This document shows, one piece after another, positions 1 to 8,143 of a stretch of DNA of 64,000 bases (position 1 is its first letter; each line of letters begins with the position of its first letter). A model generated the notes under the pieces. It made no database searches. It worked only from the letters and a program-made list of their open reading frames with translations, and had not been told where the DNA came from. The position numbers were made by a program, and so were the translations under genes. Source of the stretch: UBA11222 sp049323435 (GTDB lineage: Bacteria; Pseudomonadota; Alphaproteobacteria; UBA11222); the NCBI GenBank assembly GCA_049323435.1, contig JBMOMX010000024.1, positions 59,378 through 123,377 on the forward strand. Direction: 5' to 3'.

Positions 1-336
1 TGCATCGCGGGCGCGGTAGACACGGTTGCGGCCGGAATAGCTGGTCAGAAAGATGATAGGCACATACGGATTGGGGCTGTCACTGGCTTTGCGTACATGC
101 TCTGTGAACTCTATGCCGTCAATGCCCGGCATTTCCCAGTCAACGATAATGATGTCCGGATTATAGGCGCGCATGGCCTCGAAGCCTTCTGCCCCGTCAC
201 TGGCCTCATAGACATATTGAATACCGAGCGAATGCAGGATTGTATTCACAATCTTGCGCATATTGGTGTGATCATCGACAACTAAAACGGCAAGCCGGTT
301 CAGCCCAGTGTCCGCCGCGCTAAAATTCACCGTCAT
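1..336 (-). CDS. response regulator receiver-domain protein, CheY-like (partial, runs off left edge)
   Basis: The 112 visible codons start at an ATG at 336 and run off the left edge with no stop. They form a receiver domain: acidic pair D21-D22, phospho-acceptor D66 in the IIIVDWEMPG context, and the switch threonine T98 in FLTSYS. The protein should be phosphorylated on D66 by a histidine kinase. Whether it is a single-domain CheY/DivK-type protein or carries an output domain cannot be seen, because the conserved lysine and anything after it lie outside the window. About 80 nt with nothing recognisable separate it from the next gene, which lies on the same strand. Confidence 0.9.
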   Translation of the reverse strand, partial: MTVNFSAADTGLNRLAVLVVDDHTNMRKIVNTILHSLGIQYVYEASDGAEGFEAMRAYNPDIIIVDWEMPGIDGIEFTEHVRKASDSPNPYVPIIFLTSYSGRNRVYRARDA

Positions 337-416
337 GACAGCGCCTTACGCCCAGAACATCCCCATGCTTGGTTGTAATTTGATTTTTATAAAACCATAG
401 CGTGAATAACAATAAG

Positions 417-1034
417 TTAACGCCGCGCGGAACCCCAGTAATTATAGCCCATAATACGCGGGGTGCCGGGCAGATACATGCTCTGCACATCATTGATCTG
501 GAACCCGGCGCTTTCAATCAGCCTGGGGATGGCGCGGTTGATATTGCAGCCGCCGCCAATGGGCTTCCAGATCGGGTTAAGCCGGTTCTGCCATTTGGCA
601 ACCGGGGCGTCGGGCGCAATGCCATGTTCGCAAAATAACAGCTGCCCGTCAGGCCGCAGCACCCGCAACATGCCGCGCAGCGCCGTCAGCGCGTCCGGAA
701 TGGTGCAAAGCGTAAATGTCGTCACAACCGTATCGACGCTTTTGTCTTCCAGTGGAATATTTTCACCGGGAAGATCAATAAATTCCACCTTGAACAGCGC
801 CTTGGCCACACGGTCCGCCGCCAGGGCCCGCATTTCATCCGATGGCTCCAGCGCATACAGCATTTCCACCTGCGCCGGGTCATAATAAGGAATATTATGC
901 CCCGCACCCGATCCGATTTCGAGAATCCGGCCACGCGCCAGCGGCACCACTTTGGCGCGCTGACGCATGATGGGTTTAGCCCCGCAGGCGCAGTTGATCA
1001 GTTTCGGCAGAAAATATTTTTCATACAGTCCCAT
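417..1034 (-). CDS. class I SAM-dependent methyltransferase
   Basis: A 205-aa protein with a Rossmann-type methyltransferase fold. Motif I is ILEIGSGAGHN at residues 37-47, an acidic residue lies at the end of strand 2 (ALEPSDEM), and a PDG turn follows the post-motif region (VLRPDGQLLF). The N-terminal NCACGAKPI stretch and overall size resemble the UbiE/METTL7-like group of small-molecule methyltransferases. The substrate is unknown. The gene stands alone on the minus strand, and the tandem hairpin repeats lie between it and the upstream SDR gene, so it may be transcribed separately from the SDR/PTE operon. Confidence 0.85.
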   Translation of the reverse strand: MGLYEKYFLPKLINCACGAKPIMRQRAKVVPLARGRILEIGSGAGHNIPYYDPAQVEMLYALEPSDEMRALAADRVAKALFKVEFIDLPGENIPLEDKSVDTVVTTFTLCTIPDALTALRGMLRVLRPDGQLLFCEHGIAPDAPVAKWQNRLNPIWKPIGGGCNINRAIPRLIESAGFQINDVQSMYLPGTPRIMGYNYWGSARR

Positions 1035-1087
1035 CGCACAGACCCTTCACGGTTTTCCGGTTTTTTTTATTGCGTGGCATGGAAGCA

Positions 1088-1170
1088 GGACCGCGCTCAT
1101 TGCGCGGTCTTGAGTTGGGACCACGCTTATTGCGCGGTCTTAAATTGGGACCGCGCTTATTGCGCGGTCC
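1088..1170. repeat. 30-bp tandem repeat (2.8 copies) of hairpins overlapping the SDR stop codon
   Basis: Three units start at 1088, 1118 and 1148. The unit at 1148 is a perfect 9-bp inverted repeat (GGACCGCGC / GCGCGGTCC) around a 5-nt loop; the other two differ by one or two bases. On the minus strand the innermost hairpin contains the last codons (Thr-Ala-Gln) and the TAA stop of the neighbouring SDR gene in its stem and loop, so the array appears to be duplication of that gene's 3' end. It could act as a terminator or mRNA 3'-end stabiliser, though no T-tract follows. The second SDR copy at 2924 lacks this array. Confidence 0.8.
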
Positions 1171-1912
1171 AGCCGCCATCAATCACCAGTTCCGCGCCGG
1201 TGATGAACGAAGCTTCGTCCGAACACAGGAAAAGCGATCCATTGGCGATTTCCACCGGCTTGCCAAAACGTCCCATCGGAGTTTTAGAAAAAATATCGTC
1301 GATGGCTTCTTTGGGCAGGGTTTTCGCCAGCGGAGTGGCGATAATGCCGGGATGCACCGAATTGATACGGATGCCCTTGGTGGCATATTCCAGCGCCGCA
1401 GCCTTGGTCATCAGCCGCACCGCGCCCTTGGAGGCGTGATAGGACAGCATGCCAGGGCTGCCAATAATTCCGTAGACGGAAGATATATTGACAATCGCGC
1501 CGCCGCCCGCCTTCAGCATTTCCGGGATCGCGGTTTTCATGCCATACCACACGCCTTTCTGATTGACGGCGATGGTTTTGTCCCAGCTGGCCTCGCTTTC
1601 CGTGGTGACCCCGCCCATCATGCCGATGCCGGCATTGTTGACCAGCGTGGTCAGCTTGCCATACAGATTGACGGCCTTTTTAACGGCGTCATTCCAGCTT
1701 GCTTCGCTGGACACATCCAGATTGGTGAAGGCCGCCTGGCCGCCGCTATTGGTGATGCCAATCGCGTCGGCCACATCCTTGCCCATTTTTTCCTGAATGT
1801 CGCCGATCAGCACTTTCGCGCCCTCCGCTGCGAAGGCGTGGGCATGCGCCTCGCCGATGCCGCTGGCGCCGCCGCTGATCAGAACAACTTTTCCTTCGAG
1901 TCTTCCTGCCAT
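1157..1912 (-). CDS. SDR family NAD(P)-dependent oxidoreductase, copy 1
   Basis: A 251-aa classical short-chain dehydrogenase. The cofactor loop is GGASGIG (14-20), NNAG lies at 92-95, and the catalytic Ser144/145, Tyr158 and Lys162 are in the expected SYHASK context. The closing segment is the usual IDGGW. It should oxidise an alcohol or reduce a ketone with NAD(P). It lies 9 nt downstream of the phosphotriesterase-family gene, so the two form one unit, and this unit is repeated directly upstream (SDR at 2924, PTE at 3711). Compared with copy 2 it lacks about seven residues after PGII, in the substrate-loop region, so specificity may differ. Confidence 0.93.
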   Translation of the reverse strand: MAGRLEGKVVLISGGASGIGEAHAHAFAAEGAKVLIGDIQEKMGKDVADAIGITNSGGQAAFTNLDVSSEASWNDAVKKAVNLYGKLTTLVNNAGIGMMGGVTTESEASWDKTIAVNQKGVWYGMKTAIPEMLKAGGGAIVNISSVYGIIGSPGMLSYHASKGAVRLMTKAAALEYATKGIRINSVHPGIIATPLAKTLPKEAIDDIFSKTPMGRFGKPVEIANGSLFLCSDEASFITGAELVIDGGWTAQ

Positions 1913-1921
1913 GACTGGCTC

Positions 1922-2890
1922 CTATTTCTTGAAATAGTTTAGCGGATTATTGGTGGTCAGCGTTTTAATCTGATCATCGGGAATACCGGCCTTGCGCATG
2001 GCAGGGAGGATGTTGCGTGAAATATGCGCGAAATTCCAGTTTGGCGATCCTTTCATCATGCCCGCCAGCACCCCGGTATCACGCCCGCGCCAGCAATGCA
2101 GCGCGTCATGCGACATCATGATACGGTCAAAGCCAACGCCGAGCAGGCCGATCAGCGATGCCAGCCGCATTTTGTCGGAACAGATCGTCTCAATACCGAA
2201 ACGGTCAAAGCCCAGCCATGCGCCGCGTTGCAGAATTTCGAAATAATAGCGCATATCGCCAACGCCACAGGCATGGCCGATCATCACCTTGTTGAAGTCA
2301 ACGCCTTCTTCGGCAAAAATGTCGAGCGTCTTGCTGCCATAGGGTTCGGTTTCGTCATTATGGCACAGGATCGGCACGCCGGTTTTGCGATGCGCACGCG
2401 CAGCAGCACGCAGGCATTTCTGCTCTGCCGCGGTAACGCCCTGCCCCGGCGCGGTGATGCCGGGAATGCCGCCGGTCGCCACCTTGATGATGCCTGCCTT
2501 GATTCCGGTCCTGCCAATGCCTTCCTGAATTTCGTGGGTATAGACTTCGGCAATGCCGTCTATATCCATCAGACGGAAATGCTGCGGAATGCCCAGCGCA
2601 TCATTATACAGCCCGGTCGCCACGATCACATTGACGCCGGATTTTTGCGATACTTCGGCGGCAAATTCGGGATCGCGGCCCAGTTCCATCGGGCAGGGAT
2701 CGACGATGCTGCGCACGCCAAGCTCCTTGATCTCTTTCATCTTTTCCACGGCAGTGGAAATTTCTTTTTTGCGATCCACATCGCGCGGATCCAGTTCCCA
2801 GCCGGGCCAGCCGACCGAAAGATGCTCATGCACCAAGGTAAAACCCAAATCCTCCGGCTTGATCGCGCCGGTTGCCGAATTTACAGTCAT
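1922..2890 (-). CDS. phosphotriesterase-family metal-dependent hydrolase, copy 1
   Basis: A 322-aa TIM-barrel hydrolase of the phosphotriesterase/PTE-like lactonase family. Metal ligands are placed as expected: H21 and H23 (HEH), the lysine to be carbamylated K136 (GIIKVA), H177 (LCHN), H206 (GHACG) and D262 (SHDALH). The family hydrolyses lactones, esters or phosphotriesters; I cannot choose among these. The length is typical. It is the first gene of the downstream PTE-SDR pair and is clearly paralogous to the 322-aa gene at 3711-4679, with matching ends (TTNNPxxYFKK). The start ATG follows a GGGAGGAC Shine-Dalgarno. Confidence 0.9.
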   Translation of the reverse strand: MTVNSATGAIKPEDLGFTLVHEHLSVGWPGWELDPRDVDRKKEISTAVEKMKEIKELGVRSIVDPCPMELGRDPEFAAEVSQKSGVNVIVATGLYNDALGIPQHFRLMDIDGIAEVYTHEIQEGIGRTGIKAGIIKVATGGIPGITAPGQGVTAAEQKCLRAAARAHRKTGVPILCHNDETEPYGSKTLDIFAEEGVDFNKVMIGHACGVGDMRYYFEILQRGAWLGFDRFGIETICSDKMRLASLIGLLGVGFDRIMMSHDALHCWRGRDTGVLAGMMKGSPNWNFAHISRNILPAMRKAGIPDDQIKTLTTNNPLNYFKK

Positions 2891-2923
2891 GTCAGTCCTC
2901 CCTGTTAAGTGTGGGTTGGTTTA

Positions 2924-3700
2924 TTATTGCGCGGTCCAGCCGCCGTCGATGACCAGTTCGGCGCCGGTGATGAATGACGCTTCGTCCGTGCACAGGAACA
3001 GGGAGCCATAGGCGATTTCTTCGGGTTTCCCGAAGCGGGACATCGGGGTTTTGGCGTGAATGCCCTTCACCAGCGCCTCGACTTCCGGGCCGCCGCCGGA
3101 AAAGGTTTTGGTCAGGATCGGGGTTTCGATAATGCCGGGATGCACCGAATTGATACGGATACCCTTGGTGGCATAGTCCAGCGCCGCCGCCTTTGACATC
3201 AGCCGCACCGCGCCCTTGGAGGCGTGATAGGACAGCATGTCCGGGCTGCCAATAATTCCGTAAACGGAAGAAATATTGACAATCGCGCCGCCGCCCGCCT
3301 TCAGCATTTCCGGGATCGCGGCTTTCATGCCATACCACACGCCCTTCTGATTGACGGCGATGGTTTTATCCCAGCTTGCCTCGCTTTCCGTGGTGACGCC
3401 GCCGACAATGGCGATGCCCGCATTATTGATCAGCGTGGTCAGCTTGCCATACAGATTGACGGCTTTTTTGACCGCGTCGTTCCAGCTTTTTTCGCTGGTG
3501 ACATCCAGATTTGTGTAGGCCGCCTGGCCGCCGCTATTGGTGATGCCGATGGCGTCCGCCACTTCCTGGCCCATCTGGTCCTGAATGTCTCCGATCAGAA
3601 TTTTTGCGCCTTCGGCTGCGAATGTGCGGGCATGCGCCGCGCCTATGCCGCTGGCGCCGCCCGTAATGAGAACCACTTTTCCTTCGAGTCTTCCGGCCAT
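2924..3700 (-). CDS. SDR family NAD(P)-dependent oxidoreductase, copy 2
   Basis: A 258-aa paralogue of the SDR at 1157-1912, with the same motifs: GGASGIG at 14-20, NNAG at 92-95, Tyr158 and Lys162. It keeps a longer loop (GGGPEVEALVKG) after PGIIETP, which copy 1 has shortened. The gene follows its partner PTE gene by 10 nt. The central part (about 3174-3380) is almost identical in DNA to copy 1, while the flanks diverge more, which suggests gene conversion between copies. The two SDR-PTE pairs probably work on related substrates or successive steps. Confidence 0.93.
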   Translation of the reverse strand: MAGRLEGKVVLITGGASGIGAAHARTFAAEGAKILIGDIQDQMGQEVADAIGITNSGGQAAYTNLDVTSEKSWNDAVKKAVNLYGKLTTLINNAGIAIVGGVTTESEASWDKTIAVNQKGVWYGMKAAIPEMLKAGGGAIVNISSVYGIIGSPDMLSYHASKGAVRLMSKAAALDYATKGIRINSVHPGIIETPILTKTFSGGGPEVEALVKGIHAKTPMSRFGKPEEIAYGSLFLCTDEASFITGAELVIDGGWTAQ

Positions 3701-3710
3701 GTGAGTTTTC

Positions 3711-4679
3711 CTATTTCTTGAAATAGCTGCGAGGGTTATTGGTCGTGAGCGCGGTAATTTTTTCTTCCGAAACGCCGGCCGCGCGCATCTGCGGCAGAAT
3801 ATTGCGCGAAATATGCGCGAAATTCCATTTCGGATTGCCCTTCAGCATGGCGCTGAAACCGCCGCCCGCGCGCCCGCGCAGGCAATGCACCGCGTCGTGC
3901 GACAGCATGATGCGGTCATAGCCGACCGCCAGCAGCCCCATCAGGCCCGCCAGCCGCAATTTGTCGGACGCAATCGATTCCAGGCCAAACCGGTCAAAGC
4001 CGAGCCAGGCGCCGCGATCCAGAATGTCGAAATAATATTTCAGATCGCCCACACCGCAGGCATGCCCGATCAGCACCTTGTTGAAATCGACGCCTTCCTC
4101 GGCCATGACATCCAGCACCTGACGGCCATAAGGTTCGACCTCGCTATTATGGCACAGGATTGGCGCGCCAGTGGCCTTTGACGCTTTGGCGGCGGCGCGC
4201 AGGGTCAGCATTTCCGCCTTGCTAATGGCGTTGCTGCTTTCTGTCATGCCGGGTATGCCGCCGGTCGCCACCTTGATAATCCCGGCCTTGATACCGGTCT
4301 TGCCAATGCCTTCGGTCAGTTCGCGCGTATAGATTTCAGCGATGGTGTCGGCATCCATCAGACGGAAATGCTGCGGAATGCCCAGCGCCTCATTATACAG
4401 GCCGGTGGCGATAATTACCTGCATGCCGGATTTTTCGGCGCATTCGGCGGCAAACTCCGGATCGCGGCCCAGTTCCATCGGGCACGGATCAACAAAGCTT
4501 TTGACACCCAGATCCCTGATTTCCTTAAGCTTGACCACCGCACTGGCCACTTCGTCCTTGCGGTTGAAATCATCGGGGTCCAGTTCCCATCCCGGCATGC
4601 CCGCAGACAGATGTTCATGGATAAGTGTAAAACCCAGATCTTCTGCCTTAACCGTGCCCGTAACTGTATTGATCGACAT
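3711..4679 (-). CDS. phosphotriesterase-family metal-dependent hydrolase, copy 2
   Basis: A 322-aa paralogue of the gene at 1922, equal in length and with all metal-ligand motifs retained: HEHL near residue 21, GIIKVA, ILCHN, GHACG and LSHDAVH. It is the promoter-proximal gene of the PTE-SDR-PTE-SDR series, and a GGAGGAGC ribosome site lies just before the ATG at 4679. A short divergent intergenic region (4680-4792) separates it from the MaoC-like gene on the plus strand, which suggests shared control. As in copy 1, the reaction is hydrolysis at a metal centre with unknown substrate. Confidence 0.9.
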   Translation of the reverse strand: MSINTVTGTVKAEDLGFTLIHEHLSAGMPGWELDPDDFNRKDEVASAVVKLKEIRDLGVKSFVDPCPMELGRDPEFAAECAEKSGMQVIIATGLYNEALGIPQHFRLMDADTIAEIYTRELTEGIGKTGIKAGIIKVATGGIPGMTESSNAISKAEMLTLRAAAKASKATGAPILCHNSEVEPYGRQVLDVMAEEGVDFNKVLIGHACGVGDLKYYFDILDRGAWLGFDRFGLESIASDKLRLAGLMGLLAVGYDRIMLSHDAVHCLRGRAGGGFSAMLKGNPKWNFAHISRNILPQMRAAGVSEEKITALTTNNPRSYFKK

Positions 4680-4764
4680 GATGCTCCTCCCTGCCAGACT
4701 GTTATTATTATTCCGCTCACTAACTTGCTGTGGATCGGATAAATATGCAAATGTTTATGTTATA

Positions 4765-4779
4765 GCTGTGCAGCACAGC
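4765..4779. promoter_or_regulatory. short inverted repeat in the divergent PTE / MaoC promoter region
   Basis: A 7-bp perfect inverted repeat with a single central base (GCTGTGC-A-GCACAGC) lies just ahead of the GGAGGG Shine-Dalgarno of the gene at 4793, and TATGTTATAG about 15 nt upstream could be a -10 region. It could be an operator for control of both divergent operons, or a hairpin affecting translation. No cognate regulator is visible next to it. Confidence 0.35.
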
Positions 4780-4792
4780 ATGGAGGGCGCAA

Positions 4793-5941
4793 ATGAGCAA
4801 GAGCGAACTGGACGGTATTGAGCGGCAATTTACCGGCATCACCGAGCGCGGGCTGGAAGATTTGCGCAGCCGTATCGGCGTGCGTATCGAGGACACGCTG
4901 GAGCCCTGGTGCCATGAAGCCACCCGCGACAATATCCGTCATTATGCGCATGGCATCGGTGACGATAATCCGCTGTGGTGCGATCCGGACTATGCGGCAA
5001 CGACACCGTATAAGGGCATTATTGCGCCGCCCAGTTTTCTGTTTGCCTGCGACCGGATTATTTCAGGCTATGTCGGCGGCCTGCCTGGGGTGCACGCCAT
5101 GTGGGCGGGGGCGGATTTCACCTGGCACAAAACCATCCGCCGCAATGATGCGCTGCGCACCGAAGCCTGGCTGAAGGATCTGATCCCCCACGAAACCCGC
5201 TTTTCCGGCATGGCCATTCAGCAAATCTATCATGTGAATTTCTACAATCAGCATGATGAACTGTTATGCGAGGCCGATAGCTGGTGTTTCCGCACTGACC
5301 GCGATATTGCGCGCGAACGCGGCACCAAATATGACGCGGTCAAGGCTGCGGCGCCCAAAGTTTACAGCGATGCGGAACTGGTGGAAATTTACCGCCATTA
5401 CGCGCAGGAAGAAGTGCGCGGCAGCCGCCCCCGCTATTTCGAAGATGTGCAGGCGGGTGACAAAATTCCCACCATCGTCAAGGGGCCGATGACGGTGACC
5501 GGTTTTATCGCCTATGCGCAGGGTTGGGGCGGGCTCTATATTCGCGCCAACAAGCTGAACTGGCGGCAAATTCACAAACATCCGGGACTTGGCATCAAGA
5601 ACCGTTTCGGCATTCCCGATTGCCCGGAACGTGTGCATTGGGAAAGCGAGTTCGCCGCCACCGTCGGCGCGCCGGAGGCCTATGATTACGGGCCGGAACG
5701 GTTTTCCTGGCTGACGCATCATCTGACCAACTGGATGGGCGATGCGGGTTTTCTGCGGCAGGCCAGGGCGCAGATCCGCCGCCATAATCCGGTCGGCGAT
5801 GTGCTGTATATTAACGGGTCCGTCACCGGCAAGCGTCAGATTAATGGCGAGAATATTATTGATATTGAACAGCGGGCGGAGAATCAGGACGGCGAATTAT
5901 CCATTTTTGGCACCGCGCAGGTGCGCCTGCCAGGAAAATAA
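4793..5941 (+). CDS. MaoC-like double-hotdog dehydratase (FAS1-like dehydratase domain)
   Basis: A 382-aa protein built from two hotdog domains, about residues 20-150 and 215-370. The N-terminal half has the hydratase-like stretch HYAHGIGDDNPLWCD followed by PPSF, as in FAS1-like/MaoC N-terminal domains. The C-terminal half has VTGFIAYAQGWGGL, a second hydratase-type helix. Proteins of this build act on acyl-CoA as enoyl-CoA hydratases or 3-hydroxyacyl-CoA dehydratases. The start follows a GGAGGGCGCAA ribosome site. It diverges from the PTE/SDR operon and could supply the hydration step of the same pathway; that link is inference. Confidence 0.85.
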   Translation: MSKSELDGIERQFTGITERGLEDLRSRIGVRIEDTLEPWCHEATRDNIRHYAHGIGDDNPLWCDPDYAATTPYKGIIAPPSFLFACDRIISGYVGGLPGVHAMWAGADFTWHKTIRRNDALRTEAWLKDLIPHETRFSGMAIQQIYHVNFYNQHDELLCEADSWCFRTDRDIARERGTKYDAVKAAAPKVYSDAELVEIYRHYAQEEVRGSRPRYFEDVQAGDKIPTIVKGPMTVTGFIAYAQGWGGLYIRANKLNWRQIHKHPGLGIKNRFGIPDCPERVHWESEFAATVGAPEAYDYGPERFSWLTHHLTNWMGDAGFLRQARAQIRRHNPVGDVLYINGSVTGKRQINGENIIDIEQRAENQDGELSIFGTAQVRLPGK

Positions 5942-5972
5942 CCATCCTCTTCGCATGCAGGCCAGACCGCTA

Positions 5973-7007
5973 TTAGCGGATTTCCGATTTATTGGGGTTC
6001 ATGCCGCTAAAGCGGACGACGGAGACTTCTTTTGCATGCAACGCCTCGGCGCGCACGGCCCAGCGATTGGATTCGAACGCCAGCGCACGGCGTAAATCCG
6101 ACTGCCTTTCCGGATCCGTTTCCTCCGCAATCAGGCTTTCCATGTTCTGTTTCAGGCCGCGAAAGCCATTGGCAATCATGGTGCAATATTGTTCGGTCAG
6201 ATCCTCTGTAACCCGCAGATCAAGACCTGCCGCTGCAAATGCGGCGGCATATTTTTCTTTGCTCCAGAAATTGCTGGTCTGCCCATCCGCCTGGTTCCAT
6301 TTGGAAAGCTCTGAATTCTGACCTCCCGGATCGTTGGTCACATAATTGATAATAAAAAACTGGCCCTGCGGTTTCAGCCCGCTTTGGATTTCCTTTATCA
6401 GCCGCTGCTTGTCCTTTATGTGATGCATCATTTCCTTGGAAAAAATACAATCAAATTTGTGTTTGGGAATTTCGATCGCTTCAGGATCAAATTTGAGGAC
6501 CGGAACTTTTTTTGCCATGCCCTGCATGACCGATTGCTCCATACCGGCGGTAACATGCTCGTCTATGGCTTCATAAGCGGTGATCCAGATGCCATAGGCA
6601 TGGTTGATGGCGCGTGAAGGCCCGCCCAGACCGGCGCCGATATCAAGCATGCTCATTTCCGCGTTTAACCCCAGACGGCCCGCAAGTCCGGTAATAAATT
6701 CGGCTGTGCCAGGGGTAAGATTGCCGTGCCCCCACAATGCCTGCGAGACAATGGCGCGCGCAGAAATTTCCTGTTTCCTGCTTCGTGGCGCGATCACTTG
6801 CGTTTTGGACGAAGTAGCAACAGGCCGCGATGGCGGCAGGATATTGGGTATATCGCCGTTCCACCAATGAATAAAATTGGTCTTATATGCCTCCAGCCTG
6901 TCGCGGTAGGCCGCCAGCGCGTCGCTGGCAGCGTCCCCTATGCCGGCAAGCCATGCGCCCAGTCTTCCCCTGATACCCGGGTGCATTTCAGCCGATTCGT
7001 CTGCCAT
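5973..7007 (-). CDS. class I SAM-dependent methyltransferase
   Basis: A 344-aa protein with motif I LDIGAGLGGPSRAI at residues 121-134 and a post-I acidic residue (AYEAIDEH). The motif resembles those of sterol/cyclopropane-type methyltransferases that act on phospholipid or sterol-like substrates. A charged amphipathic N-terminal extension of about 80 residues (Trp-rich FIHWWNGDIP) precedes the catalytic domain. A decayed relative lies at 10075-10425, so the family has been duplicated here. The gene is convergent with the MaoC-like gene, with 31 nt between stops. The substrate is unknown. Confidence 0.83.
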   Translation of the reverse strand: MADESAEMHPGIRGRLGAWLAGIGDAASDALAAYRDRLEAYKTNFIHWWNGDIPNILPPSRPVATSSKTQVIAPRSRKQEISARAIVSQALWGHGNLTPGTAEFITGLAGRLGLNAEMSMLDIGAGLGGPSRAINHAYGIWITAYEAIDEHVTAGMEQSVMQGMAKKVPVLKFDPEAIEIPKHKFDCIFSKEMMHHIKDKQRLIKEIQSGLKPQGQFFIINYVTNDPGGQNSELSKWNQADGQTSNFWSKEKYAAAFAAAGLDLRVTEDLTEQYCTMIANGFRGLKQNMESLIAEETDPERQSDLRRALAFESNRWAVRAEALHAKEVSVVRFSGMNPNKSEIR

Positions 7008-7145
7008 ATTTCAAGCCCGTGATTGTCTCCCGTCCGCCCTGCCATGGGTTGGCAGTATCAAACAATTACGCAACTTTCTGGATACTAATTACACAGTTTA
7101 TTACATAATTGTTAAAAGGAGATTAACCAGACCGCTTACGGCACG

Positions 7146-8111
7146 TCAGCCCTGCGGTGCGGTTACAAATTCAGCAATGTCACGCCAGACATTTTCCGCC
7201 TGCAAGTCACGCAGTAACATGTGATAGCCCTTGGGATAGAAGATCACCTGCTTGGGCTGCACAAGGACGGCGGCCAGCGCCGCGACAGGTTCTCCCGGTA
7301 TGATTTCATCGCGCTCGCCGTAAGTCAGTAATACCGGGCCGCGAACATTTTTGGCCGCACGAAAACCAGTTTCCATTTGCGAAACCAGGCCATATAGCGC
7401 ATCGGTCCGGGTCTCGTGAATGATCAACGGATCGCGGCTCAATGCCCGCAGCATTTCAATATTATCAGACGGCACAATGCCTAGGTTGCCGCCCGTCATT
7501 TTATTGCCCCGGACGGTATGGGCAGCAAGCCATAATACCCCCCTATAGACCGGATTAAGCTTCGACCAGCCCCACACGGCGGGGGCCACCAGAATGAGGC
7601 CATCCATCTCTCCAGGGCTGGCTGACCCCGCCAGTTCAAGCGCTACGGCGCCCCCCATGCTCATGCCCAGCAGAAAAATCTTCTGTCCGGGATGCGCCTG
7701 ACGCACTAGCCGGAGCATCTGCCGGGCATCCTGCGCCAGCACGCCCGCGCCCGGCCAAATACCGCGATGCGGCGCGCCGCCAAAGCCACGCTGATCATAG
7801 GCGTAAGTCGTTATCGCCTGCCGCATCCACCAGGCGGCGGCCGCATCAAATTCGCTGCTATAATCATTGAAGCCATGCAAGGCCACAATCACCGCCTTTG
7901 GCGCCGGGGCCGCGTGAACCCGCAACGGCAGACGCACGCCATCCGCCGTAATATAGGCGCCGCCTTCAATAGCGGGCTGCATGCGATTGAGCCCGGTTTT
8001 TTGGGTGAGCGGCGCACACGCCGCCATCTGCGCCGCCAGAACCAGCGCCCCCAGGCATTTCAGGCCTGCAAGCAAAGGCGGTGTCAGTTTCGCATCCGCC
8101 CGTTTAATCAT
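7146..8111 (-). CDS. alpha/beta-hydrolase lipoprotein (monoacylglycerol lipase/lysophospholipase-like)
   Basis: From the ATG at 8111 this is 321 aa. The N-terminus is a lipoprotein signal (hydrophobic segment about residues 14-30 ending QMAAC, so Cys32 is the likely lipidated residue). Then come the oxyanion segment HGFND (79-83), the nucleophile elbow GMSMGG with Ser151, an Asp in YGERDEI and the His in GYHML. It should hydrolyse an ester or acylglycerol in the envelope. The reading frame is open upstream, and an ATG at 8147 overlaps the atuA stop as ATGA, so a 333-aa form with translational coupling is also possible. I preferred 8111 because it gives a normal-length signal and a nearer GGGAAA site. 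Confidence 0.8.
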   Translation of the reverse strand: MIKRADAKLTPPLLAGLKCLGALVLAAQMAACAPLTQKTGLNRMQPAIEGGAYITADGVRLPLRVHAAPAPKAVIVALHGFNDYSSEFDAAAAWWMRQAITTYAYDQRGFGGAPHRGIWPGAGVLAQDARQMLRLVRQAHPGQKIFLLGMSMGGAVALELAGSASPGEMDGLILVAPAVWGWSKLNPVYRGVLWLAAHTVRGNKMTGGNLGIVPSDNIEMLRALSRDPLIIHETRTDALYGLVSQMETGFRAAKNVRGPVLLTYGERDEIIPGEPVAALAAVLVQPKQVIFYPKGYHMLLRDLQAENVWRDIAEFVTAPQG

Positions 8112-8143
8112 AATGCGTTTCCCGTGCGGCAGGCGTGCTGCGC

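Noticed and set aside
1088..1170. CRISPR-like repeat
   Set aside because: The units are contiguous with no unique spacers and derive from the neighbouring gene end.
2024..2908. 294-codon frame antisense to the PTE gene
   Set aside because: The PTE gene has full catalytic motifs; the antisense frame shows no motif and no Shine-Dalgarno.
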